From NCBI GenBank assembly GCA_019638795.1, contig JAHBTB010000010.1, positions 1-64,000 of the forward strand: a DNA stretch of 64,000 nucleotides. Reading direction: 5' to 3'. Positions 6,201 to 12,699 of the stretch are shown piece by piece; within the stretch, counting starts at the first letter, position 1; each line of letters opens with the position of its first letter. The DNA is from Fimbriimonadaceae bacterium (lineage in GTDB: Bacteria; Armatimonadota; Fimbriimonadia; Fimbriimonadales; Fimbriimonadaceae). A model generated the notes under the pieces. It searched no databases. It worked only from the letters and a program-made list of their open reading frames with translations, and was not told where the DNA came from. The translations under genes were made by a program, and so were the position numbers.

Positions 6201-6358
6201 TGACGCGGTTTCCTTGTGATTTGTCGATCAAGACCGGACAGAATATGGTCTGACACAATAATCAGCCTATAGCCAAGGAGAGTCACAAGGAAGAGCGCGA
6301 CAATCGCAAGCCAGGTGGCGATACTCACGGCTTTCTGATCAGTTCGGTGTTCAGACAT
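6197..6358 (-). CDS. Tiny membrane protein, cassette I, first gene
   Basis: 53 residues: MSEHRTDQKAV, a membrane segment (IATWLAIVALFLVTLLGY, residues 13-30), then RLIIVSDHILSGLDRQITRK. The ATG is five bases after the stop of the tip at 6364-6528. With the next gene it forms a tip plus two membrane peptides unit, as at 2313-2790. An immunity role against a membrane-acting tip is a reasonable guess. Confidence 0.55.
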   Translation of the reverse strand: MSEHRTDQKAVSIATWLAIVALFLVTLLGYRLIIVSDHILSGLDRQITRKPRQ

Positions 6359-6363
6359 TAGAG

Positions 6364-6528
6364 TTACCTGAAGCGAGGGTCATATATCCCCTTGATTGCC
6401 TTAAAAACGGCATTAATGGCACCGATCCCTGGAATCTGTACGTGAAGGCGGTGGCCACGCCGATGCAAACCGCGCGCACCCAAGGCCGCGGCTTGGCCGA
6501 CGCAGAAACCGGCCCATGGCCCTATCAT
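6364..6528 (-). CDS. Toxin-tip-like fragment, cassette I
   Basis: 54 residues from the ATG at 6528. Residues 10-28 (VGQAAALGARGLHRRGHR) are the repeated leader segment in the same frame as the remnant at 3537-3719. The unique end is LHVQIPGIGAINAVFKAIKG then IYDPRFR, an amphipathic, possibly membrane-active helix. No promoter repeat lies upstream; the leader segment is joined to unrelated GC-rich sequence. It is probably the end of a once larger gene. Confidence 0.4.
   Translation of the reverse strand: MIGPWAGFCVGQAAALGARGLHRRGHRLHVQIPGIGAINAVFKAIKGIYDPRFR
6442..6504 (-). repeat. Leader repeat, copy D (no promoter)
   Basis: About 60 bp identical to the leader-codon half of copies A and B. 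Relative to them six bases are missing at its upstream edge (TTTCTG joined to CGTCGGCC), and no promoter follows. Confidence 0.8.
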
Positions 6529-6619
6529 AACCGGTGCGCCGCCGTGCCGTCGGCCCCCGGTGGGCGCACGGGCCGCACCAGCGGCGCCCGTCCCCGAGCC
6601 GTCGTCCGACCGTCGGTTT

Positions 6620-6652
6620 CCCGTCACCCTCCCGTCACCCTCCCGTCACCCT
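6620..6652. repeat. Three tandem 11-bp repeats
   Basis: The unit CCCGTCACCCT occurs three times head to tail, followed by a partial CCCGAC. It lies about 100 bp upstream of the plus-strand GSSGP paralogue. It could be slippage or an operator with one-turn spacing. Confidence 0.8.
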
Positions 6653-6750
6653 CCCGACTTCCCCACGAGGCGGGAAGACCGCGCGGGGCAGGCGCGGCCC
6701 CCGGGGGCGGCCCTCGTGACGACGGGCGCACCTGCCGATGATCAGAAGGG

Positions 6751-7416
6751 ATGGCCAAGGTCCAGGCGAGTGTGGCGGCGGGCGGGCTGAGCGGCAGCAG
6801 CGGGCCGTGCGTGTTCGTGCGCCGGCGCGACGGGTCGGTGGTGCTGCGCGAGAGGGTCGACCCGCGCGACCCGCGCACGGCGGCGCAACTGGCGGCGCGG
6901 GAGGCGATGCGCCGGGCCAGCGCGGCCTTCGCCGCCCTCGACCCCGCCCAGATGCAGGCGTGGCTCGACTACGCCCGGCTCCAGGCCGAGGCGGACTGGG
7001 CGCAAGGGGGCCGGGCGCAGCCGAACGCGCTGAACGCCTACCGCCGCCTGGCCCTCAAGGCCCTGCAGGTCGACCCATTGGCGGCCCTGCCCACGCTGCC
7101 CCCGTCCGCCCCCTTTGGCGGCGACGCGGTGACGTTCGCGGTCGGCGCGACCGGCGTCGGCGTCGTCTTCACCGCCAGCGGGCCCGACGCGCCGGGCGTG
7201 GTCACCGAGCTCCTTGTCCAGCCGCTGCGCCTGGCGGTCTCGCCCGTCGACCCGGCGAAGTACCGCAGCCGCGGGTTCGTCGCCTTCGCCTCGGCCGGAG
7301 AAGAGGCGCTCGCCCCGGTGCGGGCCGGCTGGGTCGCCCCGGCGGTGCGGTTCGTGCGCGCCGCGACGGGGCAGGTGTCGCCGCTCCTCGCCTTCGCGCC
7401 CGTCCGGGTGGGGTGA
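6751..7416 (+). CDS. GSSGP-family protein, diverged GC-rich paralogue
   Basis: 221 residues. MAKVQASVAAGGLSGSSGP keeps the signature, followed by RTAAQLAAREAMRRASAAF and LDPAQMQAWLDYARLQ at the same positions as in 379-1077. The second half is again beta-rich with a 'KYRSRGFVAFASAG' block matching KGGYRSKAIVAFTAGG. It is on the opposite strand, very GC-rich and lacks the structured leader. AGAAGGG sits close before the ATG. The function is unknown. The family marks both ends of the cassette array. Confidence 0.75.
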   Translation: MAKVQASVAAGGLSGSSGPCVFVRRRDGSVVLRERVDPRDPRTAAQLAAREAMRRASAAFAALDPAQMQAWLDYARLQAEADWAQGGRAQPNALNAYRRLALKALQVDPLAALPTLPPSAPFGGDAVTFAVGATGVGVVFTASGPDAPGVVTELLVQPLRLAVSPVDPAKYRSRGFVAFASAGEEALAPVRAGWVAPAVRFVRAATGQVSPLLAFAPVRVG

Positions 7417-7540
7417 GGGGTCCCGGTAGAATGGCAGACCTGGCTACCGGTCAGAAGGCCGACAAAGACTTTGCCATGTTTTCGGGCCCAAGGGAACTCT
7501 CCAGCATGTGGTCAGTTGAATTAGGGTGGACAAAGAGCCA

Positions 7541-8281
7541 ATGACGACGAAGCCCATCAAGTTGGCACGGGCCCCCATTGTCGAGGCAGTTGTCGATTTT
7601 AACTGTGAGCTTGACCCGGACTTCTCGCTCGCCTCGGTCCAAGGTGAGGCGTTGAGGACGTTTTCAGCCTCATACCCCACGGAAGAAAGGCAATGGGTGC
7701 AGGAGTTTCGTGTCCAGAAAGACCCGGACGGCACGAGCCACAGTAGCTCGGCGGCCCTCAATGCCTTGCAGTACCGGTCTCACGACGGCAAACAGATCGT
7801 CCAGGTCCGTAGGCAAGGCTTCGCGTTCAATCGCTTGGCACCCTACGAATCGCTTGACGCTTACCTGCCTGAAATGAAGTCGCGATGGGAAGATTACCAG
7901 TCCATGATCAATGTTGTGATCGTGAGACAGGTCGCCTTAAGGTACATTAACCACATCGTTTTACCCATTACAGGCGACACGTGGGAGACCAGTGACTATT
8001 TCAAAGTCTCGAGCAGCAATGTTTGGGGCGACACCGTGCTCATCACCGACTTTCTGTCTCGTTATGCCGGGAGCAGTTCGAAGTATCAGGCCCGGTGCCA
8101 AGTCTCACTTGCGCCGCTGACGCCTCAGGGCGTGGTCCTCGATATTGGGGTCGTGAGCGACGTCAGCCTTGAACCGACGCAATGGCCACAACTGCTTGAG
8201 ACCATCCAAACTCTGCGTAGCTTCAAGAACGAACTCTTTATGGGGGCCATGACCGACAAATGCTTGCAGTTGTTCCAATGA
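7541..8281 (+). CDS. TIGR04255 family protein
   Basis: 246 residues from the ATG at 7541 (MTTKPIKLARAPIVEAVVDF); a GTG five codons upstream is possible. The N-terminal 'K..RAPIVEAVVDF' and the later VRQVALRYINHIVLP and SLAPLTPQGVVLDIGVV are typical of TIGR04255, a sporadically distributed family of unknown function often found in accessory DNA. It is the first gene of a tight three-gene operon. Its GC is lower than that of the core genes, consistent with transfer. Confidence 0.75.
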   Translation: MTTKPIKLARAPIVEAVVDFNCELDPDFSLASVQGEALRTFSASYPTEERQWVQEFRVQKDPDGTSHSSSAALNALQYRSHDGKQIVQVRRQGFAFNRLAPYESLDAYLPEMKSRWEDYQSMINVVIVRQVALRYINHIVLPITGDTWETSDYFKVSSSNVWGDTVLITDFLSRYAGSSSKYQARCQVSLAPLTPQGVVLDIGVVSDVSLEPTQWPQLLETIQTLRSFKNELFMGAMTDKCLQLFQ

Positions 8282-8763
8282 CACTTCTGGCGCTTAAGGA
8301 TTCACCACACAAGTTTGGCCCGTCGGGCTTTTCTGAGGCGGCACTTGCCATGGAGTCTCGACTCAGAGGCCCCAGTTCGAGTAGCGACTTCTCCAGCGTG
8401 TCCAGCACAAGAGACAACGTCCTCAACACCGGTTTAGTGGAAGCGGTGGCTGATTCGGCAATTGCCATCGACGAGCAGACTGTCCGCCTTGCCAATCAGA
8501 TACTCAATTCACTGCCGTCGAATGTCATGGAACCCGAGTTCGTCATTGAGGACGACGGTGCGGTCGCTTTGGACTGGACACTGGGGAGGTTGCAGGCGAT
8601 TTCCGTGAGCATTTACGGGAACGGCCGCATCGGCTACGCATGGCTTAACGGCACTTCGAGCGGGCACGCCGTCACCAAGATCACCGGCGACAGGATTCCT
8701 GAGACAGTCCTGCAGCAAATCCGGGAGGTAGCGGGAGCCAGTGTTACCCTCCGGAATGCCTGA
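8278..8763 (+). CDS. Hypothetical protein, second gene of the TIGR04255 operon
   Basis: 161 residues starting MTLLALKDSPHKFGPSG. The ATG overlaps the previous stop (ATGA). It has a low-complexity Ser region (residues 30-45), a helix VRLANQILNSLPSN, then a beta-rich domain with FVIEDDGAVALDWTLG and IGYAWLNGTSSGHAV. No membrane segments are seen. It resembles small partners found next to TIGR04255 genes, but no named family can be given. Confidence 0.65.
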   Translation: MTLLALKDSPHKFGPSGFSEAALAMESRLRGPSSSSDFSSVSSTRDNVLNTGLVEAVADSAIAIDEQTVRLANQILNSLPSNVMEPEFVIEDDGAVALDWTLGRLQAISVSIYGNGRIGYAWLNGTSSGHAVTKITGDRIPETVLQQIREVAGASVTLRNA

Positions 8764-9142
8764 TGTCGTCGCTGACGACGAGCACCTCGCCCGGTTCGTT
8801 GCCGAGAGCAACAAGCGTAACCAAGAAGGAGCGACGTGGAGGGCGTTTGTGCCGCCTGCTTCGGGAGAATTGTCCACGGCCAGATGTGGCTCCGACATGG
8901 TCGAGCTTAAACGACTCGCCATTGTCTATCTCGGCCATCATGACACTTTGGGGGCGGCAATCTTCTCGGCAGGCTCAGTCCGCGGTTGCCGTCTTACACC
9001 GATAGCGAGCGAGCCACCGGATAAGCATTGCAACATTTGTGGATGGCCAAACGACGCCGACAGTGCGGTTCAAAAGGAGAAGCGTAAGGAATTGGCGATG
9101 AAGCTCCGTTCTACGGTTCTCCAATGGACACCGTTCGGTTAG
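8756..9142 (+). CDS. Hypothetical protein, third gene of the TIGR04255 operon
   Basis: 128 residues starting MPDVVADDEHLARFVAES, with FVPPASGELSTARC in the middle and a possible metal site HCNICGWP near residue 100. The ATG overlaps the end of the previous gene by eight bases. The 'DDEHLARF ... AF.PP..GELS..R' pattern recurs in proteins next to TIGR04255 genes as I recall it. Its role is unknown. The tight coupling of three genes suggests one complex or pathway. Confidence 0.6.
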   Translation: MPDVVADDEHLARFVAESNKRNQEGATWRAFVPPASGELSTARCGSDMVELKRLAIVYLGHHDTLGAAIFSAGSVRGCRLTPIASEPPDKHCNICGWPNDADSAVQKEKRKELAMKLRSTVLQWTPFG

Positions 9143-9148
9143 GCGTGT

Positions 9149-9256
9149 TTATGGGCTTCGAGCGTCGGTCACGGCCTCGGTGACACCGACCCCCTTGGCC
9201 CGCGCCAGATCGACGGCCAACTTGTAGGCACGCTCATTCTTGATATTGAGCACCAT
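9149..9256 (-). pseudogene. VapB-type (Rv0623-like) antitoxin, truncated
   Basis: 35 codons: MVLNIKNERAYKLAVDLARA then KGVGVTEAVTDARSP and a stop. The start matches the N-terminal DNA-binding half of Rv0623-like VapB antitoxins ('M.L.IKN..A..LA..LA...G.S.TEAV..AL'). The usual C-terminal half (another 40-50 residues) and any VapC gene are absent. AGGAAAT/GGAGG lies upstream. It is probably a remnant of a toxin-antitoxin pair. Confidence 0.6.
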
Positions 9257-9300
9257 GGAGGAAATCTATCAGATCATGGAGGAATTGTGGCGGCGGGCGG

Positions 9301-9762
9301 CTAGACCGCCTGGTCGAGCAGGCGTCTGCTCTGCGGGTCGAGGGCGTCGACGTCGGGGACTTCGAAGCGGTTGCCGTCCACGTCGATGATGAGCAGTTGG
9401 CGCGGGCCGAGCCACTGGGCGTTTTCCTGCAGGCTCTGGGTGACGAACTCTTTGTGGCCGCGGTCGGTCTCGACCGACCAGTACGTCGCGCCGAACTCCT
9501 CCTTGGCCTCATGGATTTTGGTCACCCGCCCGTTCAGGTAGCGGTGGGACAGCTCGTCGCTGACCAGGGCCCACTGTTCGGGCGACAGCTCTTTTTGGGG
9601 GTCGGTGAGCATGACGATCTGCTTGCCCTTGCCGTCCACCAGGCAGAGGTAGCGGCCGGGGTGGGTGAGGGGGGCGGCCCAGGCGGGCTTGACGGTCACG
9701 TAGCTGCGGTCGTCGAGGGTGAGGCGCAGGCGGCCTTCGGGTCTATAGAAGAGTTCCATCAT
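9301..9762 (-). CDS. DUF1854 family protein
   Basis: 153 residues: MMELFYRPEGRLRLTLDD, KPAWAAPLTHPGRYLCLVDG, the central ELSPEQWALVSDELSHRYL, WSVETDRGHKEFVTQS and LLIIDVDGNRFEVPDVDALD. These are the hallmark blocks of DUF1854. The ATG overlaps the stop of the GNAT gene upstream. The family is typically encoded next to an ABC exporter like the one at 10343-12523 and probably works with it; no biochemical role is known to me. Confidence 0.8.
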   Translation of the reverse strand: MMELFYRPEGRLRLTLDDRSYVTVKPAWAAPLTHPGRYLCLVDGKGKQIVMLTDPQKELSPEQWALVSDELSHRYLNGRVTKIHEAKEEFGATYWSVETDRGHKEFVTQSLQENAQWLGPRQLLIIDVDGNRFEVPDVDALDPQSRRLLDQAV

Positions 9763-10346
9763 GGTCGGGAGCCCCGGTGCGCGGGGTTGGTTTGGTCGTA
9801 GAGGTCGTGGTCTTCCCATCCGCCGGCGAGGCGCAGCGACCGCCGCATGGTGCCGACGCGCCGGAAGCCGCACTTTTCCAGCACGCGGACACTGGCGGCG
9901 TTGCGGGGCAGGACGCCGGCTTCCAGCCGCATGAGGTCGGCTTCTTGGAACGCCCAGTTGACGACGGCGGTGACGCCCTCGGTGGCGTAGCCCCGGCCCA
10001 TATGGGCGACGTCCACCGAATAGCCGAGCAGGGCGCACTGGACAGGGCCGCGGACGACGTTGTAGAGGTTCACCAGGCCCACCAATTGGTCAGGGTCGGC
10101 CAGCGACCAGGCAGCGAACCGGTATTCGGTGTCGGCCATGGCGCGCCCGGGGACAGGGCCGAGGGCCCGCCGCCAATAGTCGGCGGTGAAGTACTCCTCG
10201 GCCCGGGGCGGCTCGGTCCAGCCGTGGGCCTCGCGGTTGCGCAGGCGGTAGGCGGCGAACTGCTCCGCGTCGGCTTCGGTCGGGGTGCGCAGCACCAACC
10301 TTTCGGTCAGGACGTGCACCCCGCCTTCGGCCCAAGGGGCCGTCAT
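9759..10346 (-). CDS. GNAT-family N-acetyltransferase (RimJ/RimL type)
   Basis: 195 residues. LTERLVLRTPTEADAEQF at the start and the acetyl-CoA loop VDVAHMGRGYATEGVTAVV around residue 120 are typical, as is the C-terminal LEAGVLPRNAASVRVLEKCG followed by FRRVGTM. The enzyme would transfer acetyl from acetyl-CoA to an amine; the substrate is unknown. Its start overlaps the stop of the ABC exporter (ATGA) and its stop overlaps the DUF1854 start, so the three form one operon. Confidence 0.85.
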   Translation of the reverse strand: MTAPWAEGGVHVLTERLVLRTPTEADAEQFAAYRLRNREAHGWTEPPRAEEYFTADYWRRALGPVPGRAMADTEYRFAAWSLADPDQLVGLVNLYNVVRGPVQCALLGYSVDVAHMGRGYATEGVTAVVNWAFQEADLMRLEAGVLPRNAASVRVLEKCGFRRVGTMRRSLRLAGGWEDHDLYDQTNPAHRGSRP

Positions 10347-12523
10347 CCCACCGCCCCCACGCCGATGACCTCGTTGATCTCCGTCTGGGTCTTGACCAAA
10401 CGGTAGAAGACGCCTTTCTTCTCCATCAGCTCCTCGTGGGTGCCGATCTCGGCGATCTTGCCTTTTTCGAGGACGACCAGGCGGTCGGCGTTGCGCAGGG
10501 TGCTCAGCCGGTGGGCGATGGCAAAGGTCGTGCGTCCCTTGACCAGGTGGGCGATGGCGGCCTGGATCTGCTTCTCGGTCTCGACGTCGACACTGGAGGT
10601 GGCCTCGTCGAGGATGAGCACGCGGGGGTCGTGGAGGATCGCCCGGGCGATGCTGATGCGCTGCTTTTCCCCGCCGCTGAGTTTCGACCCGCGCTCGCCG
10701 ACGAGCGTGTCATAGCCGTCGGGTTTGCTGAGGATGAAGTCGTGGGCGTTGGCGGCGACGGCGGCGGCGACCGCCTCCTCGAACGACGCCTCGGGGTTGC
10801 CGTAGGTGATGTTCTCAAGGATCGTGCCGTGGAAGAGGAACGGTTCCTGGAGGACGATGCCGATCTGCGACCGGTAGTGGCGCAGGTCGAGCTCGCGGTA
10901 GTCGGTGCCGTCGATGCGGATGACGCCGGCGTCGGGCTCATAGAAGCGGCTGATGAGGTTGATCGTGGTGGACTTGCCCGCGCCGGAGTGGCCGACGAGG
11001 CCGATCATCTCGCCGGGGGCGACCTTGAAGCTGACCCCGTTGATGACGGGGTTGGACTTGTCGTAGCCGAAACGGACGCCGTCGAACTCCACTTCGCCGG
11101 TGACGGGGGTCTTTTTGCCGTCGTCGTCGACGGGCTCGGGGGCCATGTCGATGATCTCGAAGATGCGTTCAGCACCGGCCATGGCGCGGGTGAACCAGTT
11201 GTTGAGCATGGCGAACCACTGGAGGGGCCCGTACGCCATCGCGAGGTAGGCGTTGACGACGTAGAACTGGCCGAGGGTGAGCTTGCCCGTGAACATGAGG
11301 TAGCCACCGTAGGCCCAGTGGACGACGGTGCCGAGGGCGACGCAGAAGGTCATCGCGCCGAAGGCGGTGTTCCAGGTCATGTCGGCGCGGGCGGCGGCGT
11401 CACGCAGCTCGTTCGACCGGACGAGGAACCGCTCGTACTCGTGGTCTTCTTTGGCGAAGGCCTTGACGACGCGGATGCCGGTGAGCGACTCGTTGAGGTG
11501 CATGTGCACCCGGGCGACCTTTTGGCTGACCTTGTGGAAGAGGTTGCTGACCGGCTTCCACAGGCTGCTGCTCATGACGGCGACCACGGGGATGGGCGAC
11601 AAGATGGCGAGGGCGAGGGGCCAGTTGATGAGGAACAACTGGACGGCGACGGCGGCGAGGAGGAGGAAGTTCAGCCCCATCCACGGGAGGCCGTCGACGA
11701 GGAAGAACCAGACCCGTTCGGTGTCCTGGGTGACCCGGCTGGCGATGGCGCCGACGGGTTTTTTGTCGAAATAGGACAGCTTGAGGAACTCGATGGCCCG
11801 GTACACCGCGGTGCGCAGGTCGCTGGAGATGTAACAACCCAGCCAGGTCGTCGTGCGTCCGTTGACGATTTGGAGCAGGCTGGCGACGAGCACGGTGAGG
11901 GCCCAGAGTCCGACGAACTGGAAGAGGGTGGGCACGCTCTTCTCGCCACTGGTGAAGTTGTCGAGGATGAGGCCCTGGATCTTCGGCGGGGCGAGGTTGA
12001 TGAGGGTCGAGCACGTCGCGGTGACGCCGAGGAGCAGGGCGCGTTTCCAGTACGGCTTGATGAAGGCGAGGATGCGGAGCATCGTCTTGCCGCGGCGGAC
12101 GCAACTGGGGCACACGCCGTCTTTTTCGGGCAGGAGCCTCCCGCACTTGTCGCACCTCGTCTTCTCGACCTTGAGGTTGATGTCGAAGGGCTTGCCCTCA
12201 CAGAGTTGTTCGATGCCGCGGGCGGCCTCGCTGAAGAGGTGGGCCCGGGTCATGGAGTAGGTGACGAGGGGGATCTCTTCCCCGGTCTTGGTCTGGACGA
12301 CGAGTCGGCCTCCCGAGACGAGCGGTTCGTTGCGGGCGCCGCGCGCCTCGGCGACGGGCACCTGGGCGAGGGTGACGCCCTTGGGGTCGCGCACGGTGAC
12401 GTGGGTGGCGGTGACCTCCAGGGTGCGACTGCCGAAACGGGCGTCCTCGGTCAGGTCTGCTTCGAGCGAGACCAAGACCTCTTCAGAGACAGGTATGGCT
12501 ATGGCTGTGTCGTTCAACTGCAT
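10343..12523 (-). CDS. ABC exporter (fused permease and ATPase) with N-terminal extension and zinc ribbon
   Basis: 726 residues. Residues 1-125 are a beta-rich extension not found in ordinary exporters. Residues 128-145 carry CDKCGRLLPEKDGVCPSC, a probable zinc ribbon. Six membrane spans follow (about 150-450). The ATPase has Walker A GHSGAGKST, the signature LSGGEKQR, and Walker B VLILDEATSSVD. It is related to multidrug/lipid exporters of the MsbA type. Linkage to DUF1854 matches a recurrent association. Substrate unknown. A 176-bp gap upstream should hold the operon promoter. Confidence 0.85.
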   Translation of the reverse strand: MQLNDTAIAIPVSEEVLVSLEADLTEDARFGSRTLEVTATHVTVRDPKGVTLAQVPVAEARGARNEPLVSGGRLVVQTKTGEEIPLVTYSMTRAHLFSEAARGIEQLCEGKPFDINLKVEKTRCDKCGRLLPEKDGVCPSCVRRGKTMLRILAFIKPYWKRALLLGVTATCSTLINLAPPKIQGLILDNFTSGEKSVPTLFQFVGLWALTVLVASLLQIVNGRTTTWLGCYISSDLRTAVYRAIEFLKLSYFDKKPVGAIASRVTQDTERVWFFLVDGLPWMGLNFLLLAAVAVQLFLINWPLALAILSPIPVVAVMSSSLWKPVSNLFHKVSQKVARVHMHLNESLTGIRVVKAFAKEDHEYERFLVRSNELRDAAARADMTWNTAFGAMTFCVALGTVVHWAYGGYLMFTGKLTLGQFYVVNAYLAMAYGPLQWFAMLNNWFTRAMAGAERIFEIIDMAPEPVDDDGKKTPVTGEVEFDGVRFGYDKSNPVINGVSFKVAPGEMIGLVGHSGAGKSTTINLISRFYEPDAGVIRIDGTDYRELDLRHYRSQIGIVLQEPFLFHGTILENITYGNPEASFEEAVAAAVAANAHDFILSKPDGYDTLVGERGSKLSGGEKQRISIARAILHDPRVLILDEATSSVDVETEKQIQAAIAHLVKGRTTFAIAHRLSTLRNADRLVVLEKGKIAEIGTHEELMEKKGVFYRLVKTQTEINEVIGVGAVG

Positions 12524-12699
12524 GGGACAGGGGCGCGGGGCCGCCGGGTGACGCGGCTCTGGCGCGGTGTCGGTCGTGAGTCCACAGGTGGGCGCACCGA
12601 GAATGGCGCGCGAGAACGATGAGGGTTCGGAGTCCTGGGCCGGACAGGACTGGCGGATGCGGAAGTTACCAGCCCGGAGGCGTCAGGGCGCGAATGGTC

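Noticed and set aside
2718-6504. The repeats as an insertion sequence or transposon
   Set aside because: No transposase, no terminal inverted repeats and no target-site duplication are visible. The repeat contains a promoter and start codons, and its copies are partial in different ways.
1610-6528. The repeated units as a CRISPR array or integron attC sites
   Set aside because: There are only three or four copies, 0.8-2 kb apart, with no palindromic recombination-site structure, no regular spacers and no cas or integrase gene in the window.
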